The notes under the pieces are model-generated. The model was not told where the DNA came from, ran no database searches, and saw nothing but the letters and a program-made list of their open reading frames with translations. A DNA stretch of 10,536 nucleotides from NCBI RefSeq assembly GCF_000434895.1, contig NZ_FR892804.1, positions 20,494 through 31,029 on the forward strand, read 5' to 3'. Shown one piece after another: positions 5,785 to 10,536 of the stretch. This DNA is from Phascolarctobacterium succinatutens CAG:287. GTDB lineage: Bacteria > Bacillota > Negativicutes > Acidaminococcales > Acidaminococcaceae. Numbering within the stretch: position 1 is the stretch's first letter; each line of letters opens with the position of its first letter. The position numbers and the translations under genes are program-made.

Positions 5785-7023
5785 TTAGCTTGCAGCTTCC
5801 TGCTCCACTCCGCGCACACGCGTAAAGTACGAATACAAGGCTAAGGCCATAAGCACGCAACCGGCAAACACAAGCACATAACGCGAGCTCATAAAGCTGC
5901 CCAAGGCACCGCCAACAAGCGGTCCTACAACACCGCCAAACTGCTGCGCGCTCGTAACCAGGCCAAAGGCCTTACCGCGCATATTAGCAGCAGTAACACG
6001 CGTCAGGTTAGCATTGATATTAGGCACAGCACCTGCCAGGAACAGGCCGTAAACAAACTGAATAGCTGCAAACTGCCAAACAGTATTGATGAACACCTGG
6101 AAAAGGTTAATAAAACCGGCAATAAAGGTTACAATACAGAAAACGCGCACATAACCGAAGCGTTGGCCGCGTTTTCCCCAAAACGGCGCCGCCAAAATGC
6201 CGGTAATGCCGGACAGCGAGAAAACTACACCGGACATCTTGATAGCAGCATCACCCATATCATGCATCAGCTCGCCTACGTACAATGTAATCAGCGGCTG
6301 AATCAGCATTACGCAGGTCTGCACCACAAAGAACATAGCCATAATATACAACAGGCCCTTGTTATGCAAAGCATTCTTTAAATCAGTCAGCAGATTACTT
6401 GCTTCGCGCGCGCCCTTATTCAGTACGGACATATCCTTAACGATAAACACTACGGCACTAGTTGCAATAAACAAGGCCAGACTGCCTACATAAAACGAAG
6501 TACGCATACCAAACCAGCTGCTAAGATAACCGCCCATCAACGGTCCCATGATAGTTCCGCTGGCTACCGCAGTCTGCATCAGTCCCATACCCCAGCCCAT
6601 ACGCTCCTCCGGTAAGGATGAAGACGCCATCGACATACAGGCAGGCACAAAGCCGGCAACAACACCGCACACAATACGCACCAGAAGAAGCTGATAGACA
6701 TCCTGACAGACGCCGGTCAGGAAATAGGTCAGCGCCAGGCCGTAGCCAGCGCGAATCGCCATCTTCCTCTGCCCGACATGGTCAGCCAATGCGCCCCAAT
6801 AAGGTGCCATCACGGCAGAACCCATAAAAGTTACGGCAAAGGTAATACCTGCCCAGAAGTTAACATCAGGCTGGGCAACATGCAGCTCACGCAGCAGATA
6901 AACAGGCAAAAAAGGGATGCACATTGTATAGCTGGCACAGCATAAAAATACTCCCAGCCACAATACCGGCAAATTTGCCTTCCAATTGCCTTTGTTGTTA
7001 GAAGTAAAAGCTTGTATTGACAT
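5785..7023 (-). CDS. MdtG-like MFS multidrug efflux transporter (DHA1 family)
   Basis: This 412-residue inner-membrane protein has twelve predicted membrane segments in two halves joined by a charged loop around residues 196-222. It has the MFS motif A GALADHVGQRKM (77-88) and the drug/proton antiporter motif C, GTIMGPLMGG (156-165). A motif-A echo, GKRGQRFG (283-290), and GPLVGG near the C-terminus lie in the second half. The opening NWKANLPVLWLGVFL, followed by IPFLPVYL and PYWGALAD, recalls Escherichia coli MdtG, a 12-helix drug exporter in whose family it probably belongs. The likely role is proton-driven export of a lipophilic compound or metabolite; substrate is not readable. ATG 7023 has GGGAGA upstream. 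The gene is monocistronic between its promoter and the shared terminator. Confidence 0.9.
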   Translation of the reverse strand: MSIQAFTSNNKGNWKANLPVLWLGVFLCCASYTMCIPFLPVYLLRELHVAQPDVNFWAGITFAVTFMGSAVMAPYWGALADHVGQRKMAIRAGYGLALTYFLTGVCQDVYQLLLVRIVCGVVAGFVPACMSMASSSLPEERMGWGMGLMQTAVASGTIMGPLMGGYLSSWFGMRTSFYVGSLALFIATSAVVFIVKDMSVLNKGAREASNLLTDLKNALHNKGLLYIMAMFFVVQTCVMLIQPLITLYVGELMHDMGDAAIKMSGVVFSLSGITGILAAPFWGKRGQRFGYVRVFCIVTFIAGFINLFQVFINTVWQFAAIQFVYGLFLAGAVPNINANLTRVTAANMRGKAFGLVTSAQQFGGVVGPLVGGALGSFMSSRYVLVFAGCVLMALALYSYFTRVRGVEQEAAS

Positions 7024-7052
7024 TTTATCTCCCTCTCATCTCTCTAATTGCT

Positions 7053-7082
7053 ATTATAACACATTGCAGGCAGATAGTCACA
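7053..7082 (-). promoter_or_regulatory. Promoter of the MdtG-like transporter gene
   Basis: A perfect -10 TATAAT (7058-7053) with a TGT extended element just upstream is preceded at 18 bases by TGTGAC (7082-7077) as -35. Transcription would start about 24 bases before the start codon, with the ribosome binding site close by. Confidence 0.65.
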
Positions 7083-7110
7083 GCAGATAAATGCCGAAGC
7101 TTTTTCTTTC

Positions 7111-7140
7111 TAGACAATAGATACACTTTTAGCGTATAAT
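7111..7140 (+). promoter_or_regulatory. Promoter of the unknown Cys-cluster gene
   Basis: TAGACA (7111-7116, five of six matches to consensus) and a perfect TATAAT (7135-7140) are 18 bases apart. It is divergent from the MFS promoter, with about 28 bases between the two -35 boxes. It gives a leader of roughly 100 bases containing the 7162-7190 dyad. Confidence 0.7.
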
Positions 7141-7161
7141 ATTGTTTAGATTAAATTCGTA

Positions 7162-7190
7162 TTGTTAGCGATAAAGTAAATCGCTGACAA
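7162..7190. repeat. 11-bp inverted repeat in the leader of the unknown gene
   Basis: TTGTTAGCGAT (7162-7172) and ATCGCTGACAA (7180-7190) pair over 11 positions with one T-G wobble around a 7-base loop. It lies about 15 bases downstream of the predicted transcription start. No U-tract follows. It may be a repressor operator or a leader hairpin. Confidence 0.7.
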
Positions 7191-7248
7191 CTTTATCAAC
7201 GTAAAAATCAAAATGCAGACCTTGAGCCTGTAAAGGAGAGTGCAGAAT

Positions 7249-8334
7249 TTGAAACCATATAGCATGCAAGAATTAGAAGAATGCGGCTTTTTATCAAAAA
7301 TGTTCGGCAGCAAGCCGACCGAAAACGGCTGGAAGGAGCTCAACAATCTGTTGGCTGCAGCACCAGACGCTTTGGCTGTCAGTGCCGATGATGTACATCA
7401 CGCCCTGAAAAAATGGGGTGTAAAATTCAATGATGATAATTTCAACCAACGCAGCGGCATTTACCGCAAGCTGGCGGATGTTATCTTTACCGAAGTACAG
7501 ACTAAGGAAGACAGCCTTTGGGGACAGCTTGCACACTTAGCAGAAATTTTGGAGCTGCCGCCGCATCTGGCAAAGCAGGCTGATAAGGCAGCAAAAACAG
7601 CTGCTTATTTTGTCCGCTGCCGCGATTTGCTTGCAGGCACCGAAAAGCTGGATATCAAACAATTGAATGACTTATTCGGCTATGATTACGAAGACAGCCT
7701 TTCCATGCGTAAGCAGGTTTTCCAAGCACACTTCAACCTAAAGTTTGATGAAATCAGCAACGCACAGCGTTATACTCCGGAAGAAGAAGCTGCCCTGCGT
7801 GCCGATTGCGCAACATTGGATATCCCTTACGAATTAAAGAACAATATTGTCAGCGCTCTGGAAAAATACCGCAGCCTGTGGAATGCAGAGCATATGCCTT
7901 TAGGTGATATCAAGCAGGATGCCTTCCCGCTCAACCCGGGCGAAATCTGCCACGCCTATACCAACTGCGGTCTATGCCAAAACAAAATGATAGAACGCGA
8001 GGACAATTACTATGAGCTGACACGCAAATTCCGCATTGATGAAACTGTTGCCTTCAAGGGCGAAAAAATCGAGCATCCCAAATTCACCGAGGAAATGACT
8101 ATTATTGAAGAGCTTGGCATGTTCTTCCTTACTAATCAACGTTTAGTTTACATTGGTAAGAAAAACGCCTTCCACATCCCACTCAACGTTCTCAGCGGTG
8201 CTGATTTTGACGGCATCAACATTGTAACCTTCCATCACACCGATGGTACCGACAGTATCTTTAAATTCAGTGACGAGGCTGCCGGAGTTTTATACATTCT
8301 GTTCGAAAGAACCTTAAAGGCTGCTAAAGCATAA
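7249..8334 (+). CDS. Protein of unknown function with Cys cluster and PH/GRAM-like C-terminus
   Basis: I do not recognise a named family. The 361-residue product has no signal peptide or membrane segment, so it is probably cytosolic. Residues about 1-215 are mostly helical and charged, with repeated patterns such as RKLADVIFTEVQTKEDSLWGQ and EEEAALRADCATL. Residues 231-243 hold GEICHAYTNCGLC, three Cys (234, 240, 243) that could bind metal with a nearby His or form a redox pair. The C-terminal 75 residues, with FFLTNQRLVYIGKK, IPLNVLSGADFDGINI and FKFSDEAAGVLY, resemble the small PH/GRAM-like domain of many Firmicutes proteins of unknown role ('lTNkRlvyig'). The start is TTG 7249, ten bases after AAAGGAG. 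GTG 7240 overlaps that site and ATG 7264 is too far from it. It is monocistronic, with its own promoter and terminator. Confidence 0.75.
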   Translation: MKPYSMQELEECGFLSKMFGSKPTENGWKELNNLLAAAPDALAVSADDVHHALKKWGVKFNDDNFNQRSGIYRKLADVIFTEVQTKEDSLWGQLAHLAEILELPPHLAKQADKAAKTAAYFVRCRDLLAGTEKLDIKQLNDLFGYDYEDSLSMRKQVFQAHFNLKFDEISNAQRYTPEEEAALRADCATLDIPYELKNNIVSALEKYRSLWNAEHMPLGDIKQDAFPLNPGEICHAYTNCGLCQNKMIEREDNYYELTRKFRIDETVAFKGEKIEHPKFTEEMTIIEELGMFFLTNQRLVYIGKKNAFHIPLNVLSGADFDGINIVTFHHTDGTDSIFKFSDEAAGVLYILFERTLKAAKA

Positions 8335-8350
8335 AACATCATATATACAA

Positions 8351-8390
8351 AATACCCCTGCAGAAATTTTTCTGCAGGGGTTAAATTTTT
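8351..8390. terminator. Bidirectional terminator between the unknown gene and the aminotransferase gene
   Basis: A perfect 12-bp stem CCCCTGCAGAAA (8355-8366) / TTTCTGCAGGGG (8369-8380) encloses only two loop bases if fully zipped. TTAAATTTTT follows on the + strand and TATTTTG on the - strand. It lies 20 bases after the + gene stop and 52 bases beyond the - gene stop. Confidence 0.85.
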
Positions 8391-8432
8391 ATCAGCTGTA
8401 AAATTTACAAGACAGCTTAAGCCGTCAAAGAA

Positions 8433-9611
8433 TTACATGCACTCTTTGATTGCTTTAGCCATACGTTGGATACCTTCAACAATGCGGTCATCCGGCATGT
8501 TGGAGTAGTTGATACGCATGCTGCGGTCAGTCTTTTGGTTCGGATAGAAGGCATCACCGATAACGCCGGCAACCTTCATCTCGATGCATTTGTTGAATAC
8601 TTTGCGTGCGCTTACGCCTTCAGGGAAGGTCAGCCACAGGAACAGACCACCTTCCGGATGAGTCCATTCGGTGCCAGCCGGGAAGTATTTCTCCATGGAT
8701 TCGAGAATCAGATCACGACGATGTTTGTACAGAGCAACGATTTCTTTAACATGCTCATCCAGGTCGTATTGTTCCATGTAAGCATCTGCAACGCCTTGGT
8801 CAAAGTTAGAGGTATGCAGGTCAGCACTTTGTTTGATTTTTACAAACTCGCTCAGCAGGCTATGCTCTGCAGCAATCCAGCCAAGACGCAGGCCCGGGCA
8901 GAAGATTTTGGAGAAGGTGCCCAGGAACATAACCAAGCCTTTGGTATCCATAGATTTCAGGGACGGCAGGATAGTGCCTTCATAGCGCAGTTCGCCGTAC
9001 GGATTATCTTCGAGTACAGGCAGGTTGTGTTTGTTAACAACTTCCATAAATTTTTGACGGCGTTCCATGGACCAGGTACGACCGGTCGGGTTTTGGAAGT
9101 CAGGAATTACATAGATAAATTTGCAATTCGGAGTGGTTTCCAGAATTTTGTCCAGTTCTTCCGGAATCAGACCACCGTTATCGGTCGGAACCTCAACAAA
9201 TTTCGGTTGGTAAGCGTTGAATGCGTTCAAAGCGCCGAGGTAAGACGGGCTTTCACACAGAACAACATCGCCGGAATCCAGAAACAGCTTGCCTGCGAAG
9301 TCCAGGCATTGTTGAGAACCGGTGGTAATCAGAATGTCATCAGGATCAACGTTGGTGTGATATTTATCAGCCATGCGTTTAGCAATTTTTGCACGCAGGG
9401 ACGGACGGCCTTCGGTAGTTGCATATTGCAGCAGTTGACGACCTTCCTTCAGTACCAGGTCATGAGAAACCTTGGCAATTTCTTCTACAGGGAACAGCTC
9501 CGGTGCAGGCAGACCGCCGGCAAAGGAAATAATATCAGGCTGAGCAGTTAATTTTAACAGCTCGCGGATTTCAGAAGCTTGCATACGCTCCATACGTGTT
9601 GCGAATTTCAT
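8433..9611 (-). CDS. PLP-dependent class I/II aminotransferase (2-aminoadipate/LysN type)
   Basis: This 392-residue cytosolic fold-type I aminotransferase transfers amino groups between an amino acid and a 2-oxo acid. PLP-binding elements are in order: TTGSQQ (96-101, phosphate), SPSYLG with Tyr124 (ring stacking), QNPTGR (173-178, Asn174), EDNPYGELRY (201-210, Asp202 and Tyr205), and GTFSKIFCPGLRLGW (231-245). In the last of these Lys235 forms the Schiff base and Arg242 contacts phosphate. Arg366 in SMRINYS should bind the substrate carboxylate. The opening SFAGGLPAPELFP is typical of the 2-aminoadipate/aromatic subgroup related to the C-terminal half of MocR regulators. No GntR-type DNA-binding domain is fused here. 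ATG 9611 has GAGAGG upstream. Codon use is enriched in CTG, CGT/CGC and GGT, as in well expressed genes. Exact substrates cannot be fixed from sequence. Confidence 0.9.
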   Translation of the reverse strand: MKFATRMERMQASEIRELLKLTAQPDIISFAGGLPAPELFPVEEIAKVSHDLVLKEGRQLLQYATTEGRPSLRAKIAKRMADKYHTNVDPDDILITTGSQQCLDFAGKLFLDSGDVVLCESPSYLGALNAFNAYQPKFVEVPTDNGGLIPEELDKILETTPNCKFIYVIPDFQNPTGRTWSMERRQKFMEVVNKHNLPVLEDNPYGELRYEGTILPSLKSMDTKGLVMFLGTFSKIFCPGLRLGWIAAEHSLLSEFVKIKQSADLHTSNFDQGVADAYMEQYDLDEHVKEIVALYKHRRDLILESMEKYFPAGTEWTHPEGGLFLWLTFPEGVSARKVFNKCIEMKVAGVIGDAFYPNQKTDRSMRINYSNMPDDRIVEGIQRMAKAIKECM

Positions 9612-9661
9612 GTTTAAAAACCTCTCTTCATTGGAAACTATATTATTTTACCGTAACACTT

Positions 9662-9690
9662 ATTGTAGCACCACAATCTAAAACAAACAA
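9662..9690 (-). promoter_or_regulatory. Probable promoter of the aminotransferase gene
   Basis: TACAAT (9667-9662) as -10 with TTGTTT (9690-9685) as -35 and 17 bases between them. An imperfect dyad ATTGT..ACAAT (9662-9677) overlaps the -10, which might be an operator or chance. Confidence 0.45.
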
Positions 9691-9729
9691 GCAAAATACC
9701 GTTTTCGATTAATTCTATTTATTTTTATG

Positions 9730-9759
9730 GCAAATTGTGTTAACTTATTAACGGTTTGC
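9730..9759 (-). terminator. Possible weak terminator of the phosphatase gene
   Basis: On the - strand, GCAAA/TTTGC and GTTAA/TTAAC form two stacked 5-bp stems separated by an unequal internal loop. It lies about 18 bases after the phosphatase stop. The bases that follow (CATAAAAAT) are not a U-tract, so termination here is doubtful; the region has no stronger candidate. Confidence 0.3.
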
Positions 9760-9776
9760 GCGGAAATTTGTTTGTT

Positions 9777-10232
9777 TTAATATTTCAGATACTTCAGTAA
9801 GCCATCCAGACCTTCCATGATATCGTCATAGGTCACTTCAAAGTCACCCGTATACCACGGATCGGCAATGCTTGCACCCTTACGCTCGGTATAATCGAGC
9901 AAAAGATGCACCTTACCCTGCGTATCTTCACCAATTACACGACGCAAATTACGGATATTATTGCTGTCCATAGCCAGCAGTAAATCGTAATATTCGTAGT
10001 CACGCTTTGTCACCTGTACTGCATGCTTGCCTGCGACGCTGATGCCAAGCTGCGCCAGCTTGTTACGCGTACCATAATGTACGGGATTACCGATTTCTTC
10101 CCTGCTCGTCGCTGCCGAAGCAATTTCAAAATCAGCGGCAATGCCGCGCTTTTTTACAATGTCCTTCAATAAAAACTCTGCCATAGGCGAACGGCAGATG
10201 TTGCCGTGGCAGATGAAAAGTATTTTGTACAT
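9777..10232 (-). CDS. Low-molecular-weight protein tyrosine phosphatase
   Basis: This 151-residue cytosolic phosphatase dephosphorylates phosphotyrosine (in some Firmicutes relatives, such as YwlE, phosphoarginine). The signature P-loop C-X5-R-S is at the N-terminus, FICHGNICRSPMAE, with nucleophile Cys8 and Arg14. The general-acid Asp124 lies in the ADPWYTGD motif, and the AMDSNN segment (87-92) is another family block. Length and spacing are normal, and all catalytic residues are present. The P-loop reads CHGNICRS; the residue after Cys is His, where Leu, Met or Thr is more common. Threonine after the next few residues is thought to favour phosphoarginine; the Ile here points to tyrosine. 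ATG 10232 has AGGAG ten bases upstream. It appears monocistronic, with no tyrosine kinase or capsule gene visible in the window. Confidence 0.93.
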   Translation of the reverse strand: MYKILFICHGNICRSPMAEFLLKDIVKKRGIAADFEIASAATSREEIGNPVHYGTRNKLAQLGISVAGKHAVQVTKRDYEYYDLLLAMDSNNIRNLRRVIGEDTQGKVHLLLDYTERKGASIADPWYTGDFEVTYDDIMEGLDGLLKYLKY

Positions 10233-10325
10233 AGTGGTTCAACTCCTAATTCTGCCGTATCTTGCCTTGTTCTGAGGCTATTTTCGGCATTATTGATTTT
10301 TTCTGCAGTACAAGCTGCAACGCAA

Positions 10326-10331
10326 ATTATA
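10326..10331 (-). promoter_or_regulatory. -10 element of a probable phosphatase promoter lacking a good -35
   Basis: A perfect TATAAT (10331-10326, - strand) would start transcription near 10319, leaving an 87-base leader. The expected -35 position (about 10349-10354) reads AGTAAA, a poor match, and falls inside the first of the GTAGTAA half-sites. This arrangement is typical of activator-dependent promoters, but that is inference. Confidence 0.5.
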
Positions 10332-10347
10332 GCGAAATACGGCAAAA

Positions 10348-10404
10348 TTTTACTACCGCTTAGTAGTAAAGTTGGTAGTAAAACGAGAAAGTCTTACTAC
10401 TAAG
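10348..10404. repeat. Cluster of four GTAGTAA half-sites in interleaved inverted repeats
   Basis: Within 57 bases there are TTTTACTACC (10348-10357), CTTAGTAGTAAAG (10359-10371), GGTAGTAAAA (10374-10383) and CTTACTACTAAG (10393-10404). The first and third are perfect 10-bp inverted copies. The second and fourth share 11 bp inverted. First with second also makes an 8-bp dyad with a 6-base gap. The cluster covers the -35 region and upstream DNA of the phosphatase gene and ends next to the terminator of the gene beyond it. Confidence 0.8.
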
Positions 10405-10438
10405 AAAACCCGCTCATAGATTTGAACTGGTTTTCTTA
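10401..10438 (-). terminator. Hairpin after the right-edge gene, probable terminator
   Basis: TAAGAAAACC (10401-10410) and GGTTTTCTTA (10429-10438) form a perfect 10-bp stem with an 18-base loop, starting seven bases beyond the stop codon at 10445. The T-rich strand of the stem is on its 3' side when read on the - strand. No separate U-tract follows, so efficiency is uncertain. Confidence 0.45.
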
Positions 10439-10444
10439 AGCATC

Positions 10445-10536
10445 TTACTGAGTCACATTTTTTACTCTGTACTTAATTCTATATGGTTTCAAAGACGAAT
10501 CCCTATAATCAATTTTGGCATCGTTCAGCAGGCGTC
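10445..10536 (-). CDS. C-terminal end of an unidentified protein (5' end outside window)
   Basis: Reading leftwards from the edge, one frame stays open for 29 codons and ends at TAA (10447-10445). The residues begin RLLNDAKIDYRDSS and end KYRVKNVTQ. They are basic and rich in Tyr, Lys and Arg, with no membrane segment. A hairpin follows directly. The piece is too short to identify and could be chance; the hairpin after the stop favours a real gene. Confidence 0.4.
   Translation of the reverse strand, partial: RLLNDAKIDYRDSSLKPYRIKYRVKNVTQ

Noticed and set aside
5111..5860. A 249-codon - strand frame across the C39-like peptidase gene and the terminator
   Set aside because: It runs through a bidirectional terminator and the end of the MFS gene, lacks a ribosome binding site, and opposes a gene with a full catalytic triad.
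8466..9551. A 361-codon open frame on the + strand opposite the aminotransferase
   Set aside because: It has no ribosome binding site, no recognisable domain and a composition explained by the complement of a highly codon-biased gene. The - strand frame has all PLP motifs, so this is an antisense shadow.
10253..10344. TGCCGTAT (10253-10260) and ATACGGCA (10337-10344) as a long-range inverted repeat around the phosphatase leader
   Set aside because: Only 8 bp over a span of more than 90 bases with nothing else supporting it; expected by chance at this scale, and the second arm lies upstream of the predicted transcription start.
10206..10403. Small + strand frame (65 codons) opposite the phosphatase start
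   Set aside because: It crosses the phosphatase promoter and the half-site cluster and has no SD sequence; it is not a credible gene.
10490..10502. GACGAATCCC resembles a tRNA T-arm
   Set aside because: No acceptor stem, anticodon arm or CCA end can be built around it, and it lies inside the open frame at the right edge.
1..10536. CRISPR array, insertion sequence, prophage or integron structure
   Set aside because: No regularly spaced repeats, transposase, recombinase or terminal inverted repeats were seen. The only tandem repeat is the two-copy 12-mer at 2256-2281.

Overview
The window looks like chromosomal DNA of a Bacillota member. Genes are tightly packed on both strands, start sites carry strong GGAG-type ribosome binding sites, promoters are TTGACA/TATAAT-like, and intrinsic terminators are U-rich. 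Base composition is moderate: CDSs are richer in G+C and intergenic DNA is AT-rich. The flavour of the proteins suggests an anaerobic gut Negativicutes such as the Acidaminococcaceae. That assignment is an impression from the proteins, not something proved here.

Layout, left to right. (1) The C-terminus of an AzlD-like branched-chain amino acid exporter subunit (+) ends at 179 in a bidirectional terminator. (2) A complete hicA-hicB type II toxin-antitoxin pair (- strand, 857 to 244) has a clear promoter whose -35/-10 spacer is almost entirely filled by a 16-bp perfect palindrome. (3) A 415-aa SLC13/MatC-like organic-anion permease (-, 2236 to 989) has its own terminator and promoter and a 12-bp tandem duplication in its leader. 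(4) A three-gene + operon (2578 to 5698) encodes an arylamine N-acetyltransferase, a CCA-adding tRNA nucleotidyltransferase with an HD domain, and a membrane-anchored C39-type cysteine peptidase. The last two genes overlap by ATGA. (5) A convergent MdtG-like MFS efflux transporter (-, 7023 to 5785) shares a terminator hairpin with that operon. (6) A divergent gene of unknown function (+, 7249 to 8334) has a three-cysteine cluster and a PH/GRAM-like C-terminal region. (7) A class I PLP aminotransferase (-, 9611 to 8433) has the codon use of a highly expressed gene. (8) A low-molecular-weight protein tyrosine phosphatase (-, 10232 to 9777) has a promoter with no good -35, and four GTAGTAA half-sites lie just upstream. 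(9) At the right edge is the last ~29 codons of an unidentified - strand gene with a hairpin behind it.

Most genes are ordinary housekeeping, transport or metabolic genes in short transcription units. There is no CRISPR array, rRNA, tRNA, insertion sequence or phage module. The features that repay a closer look are regulatory: the palindrome inside the hicAB promoter, the half-site cluster upstream of the phosphatase gene, and the long leader dyads upstream of the acetyltransferase and unknown genes. The unknown Cys-cluster/PH-like protein is also worth attention.
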